Assembly: GCA_017469785.1 (NCBI GenBank) | Contig: JAFUFU010000007.1 | Coordinates: 31,059-95,058, forward strand | Length of the DNA: 64,000 nt | Source of the DNA: Treponema sp. | GTDB taxonomy: Bacteria > Spirochaetota > Spirochaetia > Treponematales > Treponemataceae | Direction: 5' to 3' | Shown here: piece after piece, positions 17,605 through 26,850 of the stretch | Layout: each line of letters begins with the position of its first letter | Position numbering within the stretch: the stretch's first letter is position 1 | Notes under the pieces: generated by a model | Told to the model about the DNA's origin: nothing | What the model saw: only the letters and a program-made list of their open reading frames with translations | The model's database searches: none | Position numbers and translations under genes: made by a program

Positions 17605-18969
17605 ATGTCTATCGAAGGACTTACACCTAAGCAGATTGTTGAAAAACTGGATGCCTATATTATCGGGCAGGACAAGGCTAAAAAGGCGGTGGCCGTTGCT
17701 CTCCGTAACAGAATCCGCCGTATTCATCTTTCTGATGATATCAGGGATGAGGTTGCGCCCAAAAATATCCTCATGATCGGGCCTACGGGCGTCGGTAAGA
17801 CTGAAATTGCCCGCCGCCTGGCCAAACTCGTGAACGCTCCTTTCATCAAGGTTGAGGCCACAAAATACACTGAAGTGGGCTATGTTGGCCGTGATGTTGA
17901 GTCTATGGTTCGTGACTTAATGGCAGTTGGCTTCAATAATGTCAAAAAAGAAGTCGAGGACTCAATGAGGGAGGCAAGCCTTCCCAAAGTCGAGGAAAAA
18001 TTGCTCGATCTTCTTCTTCCCGGAAGCGGCGACAAAAAAGAAGATGAAAAAGGCGAGGGCGAAAAGAAAGAAATCGCTCCGCTTGACAACTCTACGAGAG
18101 AAAAATTCCGCCAGATGCTCCGTGAGGGTAAACTTGAAGACCGCGAGGTTGAGCTTACCGTAAAAAGGCAGAACACAATGCCCAGCATGGAAATTATCGC
18201 AGGCGGCTCAATGGACGACTTGCAGAGCGGCATGATGGAAATCCAGAACATGCTTTCAGGCCGCAATCACAAAAAGAAGACCCTTTCTGTCCGGGAAGCG
18301 CGAAAAATTCTCACCGAAGAAGTCTTGGACTCAATGATTGACGCTGACAAAGTGGCAGACAAGGCAAAAGAGCGGGTAGAGCAGAGCGGAATCATCTTTA
18401 TCGACGAAATCGATAAAATCGCCACCAAAAACGCCAATTCCAGCGGTCAGGTGAGCCGGGAGGGCGTTCAGCGGGACATCCTTCCTATCGTTGAAGGCTC
18501 TAAAGTCAACACGAAATTCGGAGTGGTGGACACGACACACATTCTCTTTATCGCGGCGGGAGCTTTCAGCCTTGCAGCCCCCAGCGATTTGATTCCTGAA
18601 TTGCAGGGGCGTTTCCCTCTCAGAGTTGAGCTGGAATCTCTTTCAAAGGCTGACTTCAAGCGTATCCTCACCGAGCCGAAAAATGCCCTTACCAAGCAGT
18701 ATTCGGCTTTGCTGGCAACGGAAGGCGTGAATATCGTCTTTACAGAGGATTCAATCGACCGCATGAGCGAAATCGCCGAGGAATTGAACAGCCGCAGCGA
18801 GAATATCGGAGCGCGTCGCCTTCACACAATCATGGAAAAAGTCCTTGAGGAAATCAGCTTTGACGCCGACGAGCATGAGGGCGAGACCTTGAACGTGGAT
18901 GCAAAATATGTAGACGAAAAACTTACCGGAGTCGTCAAGGATCAGGATTTGAGCCGTTACATATTATAG
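17605..18969 (+). CDS. hslU: ATP-dependent protease ATPase subunit HslU
   Basis: A 454-residue AAA+ unfoldase that feeds substrates to HslV. It begins [31 protein letters not shown]. Walker A is GPTGVGKT (residues 59-66), Walker B is [11 protein letters not shown], and the sensor 2 region is [22 protein letters not shown]. The C-terminal DQDLSRYIL tail matches the HslU end that docks into HslV. A charged low-complexity insert is visible around residues 140-155. The start has GAGGAA 7 bases upstream. Confidence 0.97.
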   Translation: MSIEGLTPKQIVEKLDAYIIGQDKAKKAVAVALRNRIRRIHLSDDIRDEVAPKNILMIGPTGVGKTEIARRLAKLVNAPFIKVEATKYTEVGYVGRDVESMVRDLMAVGFNNVKKEVEDSMREASLPKVEEKLLDLLLPGSGDKKEDEKGEGEKKEIAPLDNSTREKFRQMLREGKLEDREVELTVKRQNTMPSMEIIAGGSMDDLQSGMMEIQNMLSGRNHKKKTLSVREARKILTEEVLDSMIDADKVADKAKERVEQSGIIFIDEIDKIATKNANSSGQVSREGVQRDILPIVEGSKVNTKFGVVDTTHILFIAAGAFSLAAPSDLIPELQGRFPLRVELESLSKADFKRILTEPKNALTKQYSALLATEGVNIVFTEDSIDRMSEIAEELNSRSENIGARRLHTIMEKVLEEISFDADEHEGETLNVDAKYVDEKLTGVVKDQDLSRYIL

Positions 18970-18983
18970 TTTTTTTTTAAACT

Positions 18984-19044
18984 CAGATGTCGCCGGTTGT
19001 CAGAAAATAGCTTTTGGGAATCTGCGACATCTGTGTAATCTGTG
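18984..19044. repeat. degenerate ATCTGTG-type repeat, copy 4
   Basis: CAGATGTCGC (18984-18993) is the exact inverse of GCGACATCTG (19024-19033), and the right side continues with GTGTAATCTGTGG. It is a shorter variant of the family seen elsewhere in the window, again ending just before a start codon (TTG 19062). Confidence 0.6.
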
Positions 19045-19061
19045 GTTGAAAAGGATCGATT

Positions 19062-20255
19062 TTGACCGATATCGAGAATCTTGAGCAGATAATTTCTCGC
19101 ACCTTTGGGATTCAAAAGACAATCCGTAACAAGGCCAATACCAATTCCTGCATTTCCCCCCTCAACCGCAGCCCCCATAATCTCTTTGCCAAGAATTTTC
19201 TGGCCCGGCTCTGCCGACTCAATCAGAAATTCAGGGGGGAGCCTTTGGCCCTGAACGACATTGCCGAGCGGGTCAAGAATATCGGCGAGGCCAGGAATTC
19301 CGGCTGGGCGGGGCCTTACTCGGAGCTGGTGGCCTTGGATTTTTACTCCCAGTTCTCGGAATTTTTCAGCCTGTCTTACATAAATCAGCTTCCCATAAAA
19401 AATCACCGCAAGTCAATTCCCGCGCGAAACGGTCAGAAGGAAGTCATAGACATTGACTTATGCCTGCACCTGCGCCATGATCTGGTTTTCACCGACGTGA
19501 AAAGCTTCAACTGCATCCACCAGAACATTCTGGACGAGGTGATTGAAACCGTGGAGGAATACTCTCTGGTCACTCTTGGCAAAAGCGTCATGATTGGCGT
19601 GGACAACCTTTCAAGCCTTGACTACACCGAGGTAAAATCCCACCTGGGCTACGAAAAACGGAAAATTTACTACGAGCTGACCAACGCGGTGAGCGAAAAC
19701 CGCCGCGTCCTTCACTATGAGTCAAAGACTGGCATAGTTTTCACCTTCCGCATCGAATATTCTGACAGCATCAGCACGGTAAAGGAGTATTCCCCCTTCG
19801 CCATGGCAGAGGCCTACAAGTACAAATTCCTTGACTACGGCTCAAAGCTCTTGGACGACCAGTATTCCATGATTACCATGGTCAGAAATCCCTATTTCAA
19901 CGATGAGACCGTGGATTTCGGCGACTTCAACAACACCTTCTACCGCTCCCTTGCCCGCCGAACTTTCATCGAGCTGAACCGCATGAAAGATGACGCCGCC
20001 CGCTACTCTTCAAGCTACGGTCAGGGCAGAATCCGCGTGCGTGACGTGGCAAAGAATCTGGCGGGAATAATCTTCATTGATGACGAAAGCCCTTCCGTGG
20101 AGGATGAGGTCAAGCTTTACGCGGCTTACGTCTACCTGAACCCCAACTATGCCGTCAAAAAGCCCCTGACAATCCGCAAGCTGGAAAAATACTTCCGCAA
20201 CGAGCGTGAGAGCCAGATAAAGGACTTCGATGATTTCAAGTGGGATAATTATTAG
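19062..20255 (+). CDS. hypothetical protein with PD-(D/E)XK-like nuclease motif
   Basis: A 397-residue soluble protein I do not recognise by family. TTG 19062 is the likely start, with AAAGGA about 8 bases upstream. The order Glu88 (PYSELVALDF), Asp132 (VIDIDLCLHL) and Asp145-Val-Lys147 (VFTDVKSF) fits the PD-(D/E)XK nuclease core, where D and (D/E)xK are carried on neighbouring beta strands. No signal peptide or membrane segment. It stands alone between hslU and a PARG-like gene. A role in restriction or repair is inference only. Confidence 0.6.
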   Translation: MTDIENLEQIISRTFGIQKTIRNKANTNSCISPLNRSPHNLFAKNFLARLCRLNQKFRGEPLALNDIAERVKNIGEARNSGWAGPYSELVALDFYSQFSEFFSLSYINQLPIKNHRKSIPARNGQKEVIDIDLCLHLRHDLVFTDVKSFNCIHQNILDEVIETVEEYSLVTLGKSVMIGVDNLSSLDYTEVKSHLGYEKRKIYYELTNAVSENRRVLHYESKTGIVFTFRIEYSDSISTVKEYSPFAMAEAYKYKFLDYGSKLLDDQYSMITMVRNPYFNDETVDFGDFNNTFYRSLARRTFIELNRMKDDAARYSSSYGQGRIRVRDVAKNLAGIIFIDDESPSVEDEVKLYAAYVYLNPNYAVKKPLTIRKLEKYFRNERESQIKDFDDFKWDNY

Positions 20256-20270
20256 GTCATAATTTTACGG

Positions 20271-20379
20271 CGCTCCCCGCTGACGCGGGTCGGGGGTTCC
20301 GTGGCTTGCTAACGCGCGGTGCCGCCCACGCTACGCTTAAAGGGCGCACTGGCTTCGCCACCACTCCATCCCCTAGCGC
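20271..20379. repeat. GC-rich interspersed repeat, family 2, copy A
   Basis: Starts CGCTCCCCGCTGACGCGGGT and ends CTCCATCCCCTAGCG. A related copy lies at 54244-54341 with the same beginning, the shared GCTAACGC centre and the same end. It sits in the 162-bp gap before the PARG-like gene. Confidence 0.7.
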
Positions 20380-20417
20380 ATGAAAGCAAAGCAAGGAGTT
20401 CTTTATAGGAGGCATTT

Positions 20418-21275
20418 ATGGGACGAATTGAAAATATCGCTGTCTTTGAGGACAGCATTGCTTTGGTTGAGGGCAGCGAGCGTTTGAAAGAGGCCGTAAG
20501 GAAGAGCCGGAAAAGCCAGCTTTTTATCCGCGAAAAAGATTCCCTGCCTTATGGGGCGAAAAATCCCCGCTTTGAAGGCGATGCTAAAATCATCGTGAGC
20601 AAAAAACGCACTTTCGAGGCGGCTCAAGACTATGCTGGAAAGGGCGACAGGGTCTGCGTCCTCAATTTTGCCTCTGCCTCCGAGCCGGGCGGCGGGGTAG
20701 TGAGCGGGGCAGGCGCGCAGGAAGAATGTCTCTGCCGCGTTTCAAGCCTTTACTTTACCCTGGACACCGACGAAAACTGGAAGCGGTTCTATACTCCCCA
20801 CAGAAAAAAGCACAACCCCATCCACAACGATGACATCCTCTACACAAAAGACATTATCGTCTTTAAGACGGACACTGCGAACCCGGTTCGGATGGCGGAA
20901 AGCGACTGGTATTCCTGCGACGTGATTACCTGTGCGGCCCCAAATTTAAGGCCGAGACCCAGTAACCGCTACAACTCCGGCGACGGCGACAGGCAGCTTT
21001 TGCTTTCGGACGAGGAGTTGAAGGAAGTGCATGAAAAGCGGGACAGGCGGATTTTTGATGTCGCCCTTCAGCAGAAAGTCGATGTGCTTGTGCTGGGGGC
21101 ATTCGGTTGCGGAGCATTCATGAACAAGCCTTCCGTAGTGGCCGAAGTCATGCTTTCTCTGGCAAAAGAATATGCCCGCTCCTTTAAGGTCATTGAATTC
21201 GCGGTCTATTGCCCGCCCTTTGACGATTCCAATTACCGTGAATTTGTGGAAGCGGCGGAAAGGCTGGGGTTATAA
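20418..21275 (+). CDS. microbial poly(ADP-ribose) glycohydrolase-like macrodomain protein (TIGR02452 type)
   Basis: A 285-residue protein. The signature GGGVVSGAGAQEE (Gly91-Gly93, then Gln101-Glu102-Glu103) matches the PARG catalytic loop GGG-x(6-8)-QEE. NFASASEPGG before it and LGAFGCGAFMN near residue 230 bind ADP-ribose in this family. The enzyme should remove ADP-ribose from modified proteins or nucleic acid in the cytoplasm. GGAGG at 20408 serves the ATG. No ADP-ribosyltransferase gene is seen beside it; a role in defence or stress is a guess. Confidence 0.85.
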   Translation: MGRIENIAVFEDSIALVEGSERLKEAVRKSRKSQLFIREKDSLPYGAKNPRFEGDAKIIVSKKRTFEAAQDYAGKGDRVCVLNFASASEPGGGVVSGAGAQEECLCRVSSLYFTLDTDENWKRFYTPHRKKHNPIHNDDILYTKDIIVFKTDTANPVRMAESDWYSCDVITCAAPNLRPRPSNRYNSGDGDRQLLLSDEELKEVHEKRDRRIFDVALQQKVDVLVLGAFGCGAFMNKPSVVAEVMLSLAKEYARSFKVIEFAVYCPPFDDSNYREFVEAAERLGL

Positions 21276-21318
21276 AAAAAGCTGGCTGTTCGCCAAGAGC
21301 GGCAGTCAGCTTTTTTTT
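21274..21318. terminator. bidirectional terminator
   Basis: AAAAAAAGCTGGCTG (21274-21288) pairs with CAGTCAGCTTTTTTTT (21304-21318), with A-run and T-run on the two sides, so it can stop transcription from both convergent genes (the PARG-like gene and the 54-residue gene). Confidence 0.85.
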
Positions 21319-21319
21319 G

Positions 21320-21484
21320 TTACATTCTTCCGGCTTCTCTTTCCTGTTTTTCCCAGTCAGCTTTAGGCAGATATTCCACAACTACTTTTCCGTCAATCTC
21401 ATTGACCTTAGTCATGGCATACTGCTCGTAATTCTGGATGAGCCAGTTGTCATAAGCCGTCCAGGTGTCAAATGTCTCGGTCAT
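21320..21484 (-). CDS. small conserved-looking protein, 54 residues
   Basis: Begins MTETFDTWTAYDNWLIQNY and ends WEKQEREAGRM. It is acidic and aromatic-rich with no signal peptide. AAGGA lies 6 bases before the ATG, and the gene runs into a good bidirectional terminator, so it is probably real. No family is recognised. A CTCTGTG-type repeat lies just upstream on its side, as for several other genes here. Confidence 0.65.
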   Translation of the reverse strand: MTETFDTWTAYDNWLIQNYEQYAMTKVNEIDGKVVVEYLPKADWEKQEREAGRM

Positions 21485-21497
21485 AAAATTCCTTTTT

Positions 21498-21590
21498 AAA
21501 TTCCTCACAGAGCTTAGGAGCGCACAGAGAATTAAAGGATTAGAGATAAAATAATCTCTCTGTGAACTCTGTGCCCTCTGTGAGGAATTT
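21498..21590. repeat. CTCTGTG-type periodic inverted repeat, copy 5
   Basis: Left arm AAATTCCTCACAGAGC (21498-21513); right arm (21557-21590) has CTCTGTG three times at 9-bp period and ends GAGGAATTT. This subfamily has a 9-bp period, unlike the 10-bp copies. It lies between ilvD and the small gene, about 14 bp before the latter's ATG on the minus strand. Confidence 0.85.
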
Positions 21591-21600
21591 TTTCCTTTTT

Positions 21601-23292
21601 CTATTGTAAGATTGCTCCCTTGTCAGCGGAAGAGACCAGCTTTGCGTAGCGGGCAAGGTAGCCTGTCTTTACTTTTGGCTCCGGGGCGACCCATGCGGCC
21701 TTTCGCTTGGCAAGCTCTTCATCGCTTACATCAAGGTGAATCTTGTAGTTGTTGATGTCCAGGGTGATTTTGTCTCCTTCCTGAACCAGGGCGATAGGTC
21801 CTCCCACAGCGGCTTCCGGCGAGCAGTGGCCAAGGCTTGCTCCCCGGGTTGCTCCTGAGAATCGTCCGTCTGTAATCAAGGCGACCTGCTTGTCTAAGCC
21901 CTGACCTGCCAGTGCTGCTGTGACGGCGAGCATTTCACGCATACCGGGGCCGCCCTTTGGGCCTTCGTAGCGGATTACCACAACATCGCCCGGGTGAATC
22001 TGTGCTTTCTGAACGGCTTCCATTGCCTCGCTCTCGTCGTTGAAGACTCGGGCAGGGCCTGTGTGAAGCATAAGCTCCTTTGCGCAGGCGCTTCGCTTTA
22101 CGACAGTGCCGTTGGGAGCAAGGTTTCCGAAGAGAATCGCGATTCCGCCGTTATCAGAATATGGGTTTTCAATCGGACGCAGGATCTCAGGATTTCGGTT
22201 TTTCACGCCCTTGATGTTCTCGGCGATTGTCTTTCCTGTGGCCGTGATAAGGTCTGTGTGGATAAGGTTTTTCTTTGCAAGCTCAGCCAAAACTGCCTGA
22301 ACGCCGCCAGCATCGTCAAGCTCGCACATGAAGGTGTGGCCGGCTGGAGCTAAGTGGCAGAGGTTTGGAGTTCGGTTTGAAATCTCGTTTACTTCGTGAA
22401 GGTCGAGGCTAAGGCCTGCCTCGTGCATGATGGCCGGAACATGGAGCATTGTGTTTGAAGAGCAGCCTAAAGCCATGTCTGCGGCAAGGGCGTTCTCAAA
22501 ATTCTCTTTTGTCATCATCTTGCGGGCTGTGATTCCCCGCTTGTACATTTCCATGACCTGCATTCCGGCGTGTTTTGCAAGCTGGATTCGCCGTCCTGTA
22601 ACGGCAGGAATCGTTCCGTTTCCGGGTAAGCCCAATCCCAAAACCTCGGTGAGGCAGTTCATTGAGTTTGCGGTGAACATTCCTGAGCAGGCACCGCAGC
22701 CAGGGCAGGCATACTGGGCAAGCTCGTTAAGCTGATCTTCGGTAACTTTTCCGACAGCTAGTCCTCCTACAGCCTCAAACATATCCGTTAAAGAAAGATT
22801 TTTGCCGGAATAAGGATTTGACGCGTCGTGACCAGGCAAGTGACCTGGCATCATAGGACCGCCGGAAACGAAAACCGTCGGTAAGTCCAGACGGGCGGCC
22901 GCCATGAGCATACCCGGAACGATTTTGTCACAGTTTGGAATCATAACCAAAGCGTCAAACTGATGGGCCTTTGCCACGCACTCAACTGAGTCAGCGATTA
23001 ATTCTCGGGTGACCAGAGAATATTTCATACCCTCGTGGCCCATGGCGATACCGTCACAGACACCGATTGCAGGGAATTCCACTGGAGTACCGCCAGCCAA
23101 GCGCACGCCAGCCTTAACGGCCTCTGCGATGCGGTCAAGCTCAATGTGACCCGGAATCAGCTCGTTCTTTGCGCAGATGATTCCAACCATTGGCTGGGCA
23201 AGCTCTTCATCAGTGTAGCCCGATGCATAAAAAAGAGAGCGGTGCGGAGCGCGAGCCGTTCCCACAATTGCGTTATCAGATTTTTTTGCCAT
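21601..23292 (-). CDS. ilvD: dihydroxy-acid dehydratase
   Basis: A 563-residue iron-sulfur dehydratase that makes 2-keto acids in valine and isoleucine synthesis. Cluster and active-site marks include [38 protein letters not shown] and the C-terminal [17 protein letters not shown]. The ATG at 23292 has GAGG 6-9 bases upstream and gives the usual length; a longer frame to 23385 has no ribosome site. ilvB lies 1.8 kb away on the other strand, with an ATP-grasp gene between. Confidence 0.96.
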   Translation of the reverse strand: MAKKSDNAIVGTARAPHRSLFYASGYTDEELAQPMVGIICAKNELIPGHIELDRIAEAVKAGVRLAGGTPVEFPAIGVCDGIAMGHEGMKYSLVTRELIADSVECVAKAHQFDALVMIPNCDKIVPGMLMAAARLDLPTVFVSGGPMMPGHLPGHDASNPYSGKNLSLTDMFEAVGGLAVGKVTEDQLNELAQYACPGCGACSGMFTANSMNCLTEVLGLGLPGNGTIPAVTGRRIQLAKHAGMQVMEMYKRGITARKMMTKENFENALAADMALGCSSNTMLHVPAIMHEAGLSLDLHEVNEISNRTPNLCHLAPAGHTFMCELDDAGGVQAVLAELAKKNLIHTDLITATGKTIAENIKGVKNRNPEILRPIENPYSDNGGIAILFGNLAPNGTVVKRSACAKELMLHTGPARVFNDESEAMEAVQKAQIHPGDVVVIRYEGPKGGPGMREMLAVTAALAGQGLDKQVALITDGRFSGATRGASLGHCSPEAAVGGPIALVQEGDKITLDINNYKIHLDVSDEELAKRKAAWVAPEPKVKTGYLARYAKLVSSADKGAILQ

Positions 23293-23340
23293 AATGTACC
23301 TCGTTTTATTGTTCGGATTATTATATAGAGTGAATTGTAT

Positions 23341-23488
23341 TGCGTAAAGTGAAATATTTGAAAGCGGGTATTGCGAATTTTGCAATAATATGAATACGGA
23401 AAAATCACAGATTTTTCCGAGAGTCGCTCAAAAGTCGTCTCACGACTTTTGCCGGCTTCGCCGTCGTTCCCTATGCGTAAAGTGAAAT
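23341..23488. repeat. segment flanked by 15-bp direct repeats holding two perfect hairpins
   Basis: TGCGTAAAGTGAAAT occurs at 23341-23355 and 23474-23488. Between them are two perfect palindromes: CGGAAAAATC/GATTTTTCCG (23397-23419) and CAAAAGTCGT/ACGACTTTTG (23429-23451), each a 10-bp stem with a 3-base loop. They lie downstream of the ATP-grasp gene on its strand and could terminate it. The direct repeats suggest insertion or tandem duplication. Confidence 0.6.
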
Positions 23489-23518
23489 GTATTAAAGAAG
23501 GTGATGATTTTTTTTGCA

Positions 23519-24937
23519 TTACACTGGCTTGTCACACAAAGAAAGCGCTCTCTCAAAAAAATGCTCTTCCGCCACATCAGAAAACCTCTCCCGCAGGTCA
23601 AGAAGATTTTCCTTTAACTCTGTGGCTGTCTCTCCTGTCAAAATGACCTCGCAATATCCCTGCTCCCGAATCTGCCTAGCCGCCCGGTTCTTAATCTGGT
23701 TCACGAAAGCGGTGTAGGGCAGTGCATTCAATTCCAGAAGTCGCTCTTTTGGCAGAATCGGGAACTTTATGTTCACGGTGGGCTTAAACTGAAAACCAAA
23801 TCTCTGTGAACTCTGTGCGCTCTGTGAGGAATTTATTAAATTCTCAAAGATTACTTCGCTCAAATAAAGTCCCGCGCTGGCGGCGTAAGTGGTGCTCATG
23901 CCGGAAAGCCGGGGATTTACCTCAACCACGAACCATTTTTCCCCGGTGAAAACCAAATCCACCTGGGCGATTCCGTCCAGCTTCAAGGCCTTTGCCAGTT
24001 TCAAAAGCATTTTGCGTAATTCCGAAAGCTTGTATTTTTCATTGAGGGCTTCATTCTCTTCTAGGAATGGCCCGATTTTTACGCTCTGCTTAGGGCTGGT
24101 GATTCCGTACTGATTCACGCTGAACAAAAAGGGCGGAAGAATCTTGTAGTCGCCTTCGCCGCTTTTTCCGTCGAAAGTGCCGGCGCTTGTGCCGTAAATC
24201 TCGCAGCCGAACTGGTCTCCGCTAATCATTTCTTCTATTATTCTGTCTGATGTGGTCTTTTTTGAGCGCAAGATTCCCAGAGCCTCTTCGAAATTATTCA
24301 CCACGTCCGCGCCGAAAGAGCTTAATCCCGTGGTGTCTTTTATAATCACCGGAAATCTGAGTTTCTTGATTTGATGGAAAATGGCGTCACGGTAGACATT
24401 GCTTTTGGTTTCGGGGCGGTTCCCCGCGTTTATGAAAAGCTCGTGGTGCAAGTGTACGGCCTTTGCATGATTCACGCTGATTCCGTCTGAATTGATTTTC
24501 TCAAAAAAATTGTGGCTTTCCCACTTGTCAAAACAAATCAGCGCGCTTTCTACCGGGTGACAAATCGTTCTGATTCCTGTTTTCCGCAAAAAATCTGCCA
24601 CCATTGCGTCTTTTACCGTGAGCCAGTCGTAGGGGGTGACATAAAAAGAGAGGGCAATGGCCAAATCCGGCTTTAAATCCGCAAGTTCCTCAGCGATTTT
24701 CTTTTCTGAATCGTTTTGAATAAGATGATATTGAATTTTTTCGGATTTTTGCGCGATTTCGTTCCCTTTCAAGTCAAGCATAAACATTCCGGGAAGCTGG
24801 CTTGCAATCACAAATTCATGCTCAGGCTGTTTTTTTGCGAGAGAATCCCACTGCTCAGCCCAAGAGGGTAGCGTTTTGGTCAAAATTTTCTCGCCGTCGT
24901 ATAGGCTTGAGTTTGTGGAATAAAAAAGAATGCGCAT
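23519..24937 (-). CDS. ATP-grasp family protein
   Basis: A 472-residue protein with an ATP-grasp fold: FPVIIKDTTGLSSFGADVV for the nucleotide lysine strand and WFVVEVNPRLSGMSTTYAA for the metal-binding Glu/Asn strand. This resembles carbamoyl-phosphate synthase and D-Ala-D-Ala ligase-like enzymes that join an acid to an amine. The substrate is unknown. Codons from about residue 366 (NSSQSAQSSQRF) are encoded by an arm of the CTCTGTG repeat, just after the ATP-grasp core. It lies between ilvD and the divergent ilvB. Confidence 0.75.
   Translation of the reverse strand: MRILFYSTNSSLYDGEKILTKTLPSWAEQWDSLAKKQPEHEFVIASQLPGMFMLDLKGNEIAQKSEKIQYHLIQNDSEKKIAEELADLKPDLAIALSFYVTPYDWLTVKDAMVADFLRKTGIRTICHPVESALICFDKWESHNFFEKINSDGISVNHAKAVHLHHELFINAGNRPETKSNVYRDAIFHQIKKLRFPVIIKDTTGLSSFGADVVNNFEEALGILRSKKTTSDRIIEEMISGDQFGCEIYGTSAGTFDGKSGEGDYKILPPFLFSVNQYGITSPKQSVKIGPFLEENEALNEKYKLSELRKMLLKLAKALKLDGIAQVDLVFTGEKWFVVEVNPRLSGMSTTYAASAGLYLSEVIFENLINSSQSAQSSQRFGFQFKPTVNIKFPILPKERLLELNALPYTAFVNQIKNRAARQIREQGYCEVILTGETATELKENLLDLRERFSDVAEEHFFERALSLCDKPV
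23801..23834. repeat. intragenic arm of the CTCTGTG repeat, copy 6
   Basis: This stretch matches the right arm of copy 5 (21557-21590) at 33 of 34 bases by eye. It lies inside the ATP-grasp coding sequence and is read on the minus strand as SSQSAQSSQ. Its 9-bp period keeps the codon frame. Confidence 0.85.
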
Positions 24938-25089
24938 GATTAAAAATTACCATATTTTTCGTAATTTGTGTGAAATTATTTTCATGAGACGTCTCTCCAT
25001 TGCTGCCTCTCATTTCCATTGCTCCAATCGTGAAAATTCGTTAAAATTAACCTCAATTAAAATCACAAAGTAAGATTGAGGGATTTTTA

Positions 25090-26811
25090 ATGAAAATCAA
25101 CGGATCACAAATAGTTATTGAATGCCTTGTAGAGCAGGGTGTAGACACAGTTTTCGGCTATCCTGGCGGTAATATCCTTAATATTTACGACGCTTTGTAC
25201 AAAAATTCAGACCGAATCAATCATATTCTCACCGCCCACGAACAGGCAGCTGCCCACGCTGCAGACGGCTATGCCCGTACCACCGGAAAAGTCGGTGTTT
25301 GCATGGCGACGAGCGGTCCTGGAGCCACAAACCTTGTCACAGGCATAGCCACCGCTTACATGGACTCAATTCCAGTCGTCGCAATCACCTGTAATGTCGG
25401 CACTCCCTTGCTCGGAAAAGACACTTTTCAGGAAATCGACATCACAGGCGTAACCCTTCCAATCACCAAGCATAATTTCATCGTTAAAGATGTAAAAGAT
25501 TTGGCAAAAACTTTCCGTGAAGCCTTTATCATCGCAAAATCAGGCAGGCCGGGGCCGGTTCTCATCGACATCCCAAAAGATGTCACCGCAAAGGAATGTG
25601 AATTCGAGCCTCTTAAAAAAGGCGATAGTGGCCTTGACTCTCTTGTTTCAGAGAATTTAAATTTCTCACGGGTAGTGCGCGTTGCCGTCCCCACAGACGA
25701 AGAAATAAAAAGGGCAGCGGAAATCATCAATAAGTCAGAGCGGCCTGTCATCTATGCAGGCGGTGGCGTTAAAATCTCCGGAGCCGAAAAAGAACTCCTT
25801 GAATTCGCCGAAAAAGCCCAGATTCCAGTGGCGGAAAGCCTTATGGGCCGCGATGTATTCCCGGCAAGCCACCCCCTCTGCACTTGGATGGTGGGTATGC
25901 ACGGAACGAGGGCCAGCAATATGGCTGTTACCGAAAGTGATTTGGTTCTTGCCCTTGGCTCAAGGTTCAGCGACCGCGTAATTGGAAATCCAAAAACATT
26001 CGCCGAGCACGCCACTGTCTTCCATATCGACATTGACCCAGCAGAAATCAACAAGAACATTCCGGCTCAGGAGCAGCTTGTAGGCGATGTAAAGGCAATT
26101 CTTACCCGCCTGCTTCCTCTTATCGAAAAACGCGAGCACAAAGACTGGCTCAAAAAAGTCGACGAATGGAAAAAGGAAGTTCCTGCCTGCTATTCAGAAG
26201 TCAAAAAAGACTCAATCAACCCTAAATTCATGCTTGAAACCGTGCACAAGTACGCCGGTGACGACGCCTACATCACAACAGAGGTCGGTCAGCACCAGAT
26301 GTGGACTGCTCAGTTTTACCCCTTCGGAAAGCCCCGCCGCTTTGTTACTTCCGGTGGCCTGGGAACCATGGGCTTCGGTACCGGAGCCGCAATGGGAATT
26401 CAGGTCGCCCATCCTTCTGCCCGCGTCGTTCACATCGCAGGTGACGGCTCATTCCGCATGAACTGTAACGAGCTTTGCACGATTGCCCGCTACGGCCTTC
26501 CAATCGTCATTGTTCTCGTAAACAACGGCACTTTGGGTAATGTGCGGGTATGGCAGAAACTCTTCTACGAAAAACGCTATAGCCACACCACGCTTGATTT
26601 TGGCCCTGACTGGGAAAAACTTGCCGACGCTTACGGAGTAGGCTACTATAAGGCGGGCAACAACGACGAATTCGACAAAGAATTCAAAAAAGCCTTTGAA
26701 AGCCACAAACCCTGTATCGTTGACGCCAGAGTTGACATCGACGAGATGATTCTTCCAATGGCAATCCCCGGAAAGCCAATCGACGACCAGATGATGAGCT
26801 GGGACAATTAG
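25090..26811 (+). CDS. ilvB: acetolactate synthase, large (catalytic) subunit
   Basis: A 573-residue thiamine-diphosphate enzyme that joins two pyruvates (or pyruvate and 2-ketobutyrate). The N-terminal domain has VFGYPGGNILNIYDAL and the catalytic Glu in LTAHEQAAAHAADGYAR. The C-terminal ThDP/Mg motif is GDGSFRMNCNELCTIARYGLP with VNNGTLGNVR. The ATG has GAGGG upstream. No ilvN regulatory subunit or ilvC follows; a terminator comes directly after, so the small subunit must be elsewhere or missing. The 150-bp divergent region upstream holds no clear leader peptide. Confidence 0.95.
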   Translation: MKINGSQIVIECLVEQGVDTVFGYPGGNILNIYDALYKNSDRINHILTAHEQAAAHAADGYARTTGKVGVCMATSGPGATNLVTGIATAYMDSIPVVAITCNVGTPLLGKDTFQEIDITGVTLPITKHNFIVKDVKDLAKTFREAFIIAKSGRPGPVLIDIPKDVTAKECEFEPLKKGDSGLDSLVSENLNFSRVVRVAVPTDEEIKRAAEIINKSERPVIYAGGGVKISGAEKELLEFAEKAQIPVAESLMGRDVFPASHPLCTWMVGMHGTRASNMAVTESDLVLALGSRFSDRVIGNPKTFAEHATVFHIDIDPAEINKNIPAQEQLVGDVKAILTRLLPLIEKREHKDWLKKVDEWKKEVPACYSEVKKDSINPKFMLETVHKYAGDDAYITTEVGQHQMWTAQFYPFGKPRRFVTSGGLGTMGFGTGAAMGIQVAHPSARVVHIAGDGSFRMNCNELCTIARYGLPIVIVLVNNGTLGNVRVWQKLFYEKRYSHTTLDFGPDWEKLADAYGVGYYKAGNNDEFDKEFKKAFESHKPCIVDARVDIDEMILPMAIPGKPIDDQMMSWDN

Positions 26812-26850
26812 GAATGAGGAATTAGCAATGCTGATTCCTGATAAAAGAAA

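Noticed and set aside
21498-21590. Periodic short repeats as a CRISPR array
   Set aside because: Units are 7 bases at 9-10-bp period, arranged as inverted arms, with no spacers of CRISPR length and no cas genes nearby.
24985-25020. GAGACGTCTC palindrome and repeated CCATTGCT in the ilvB upstream region
   Set aside because: Short and without other copies or a known binding protein; could be chance.
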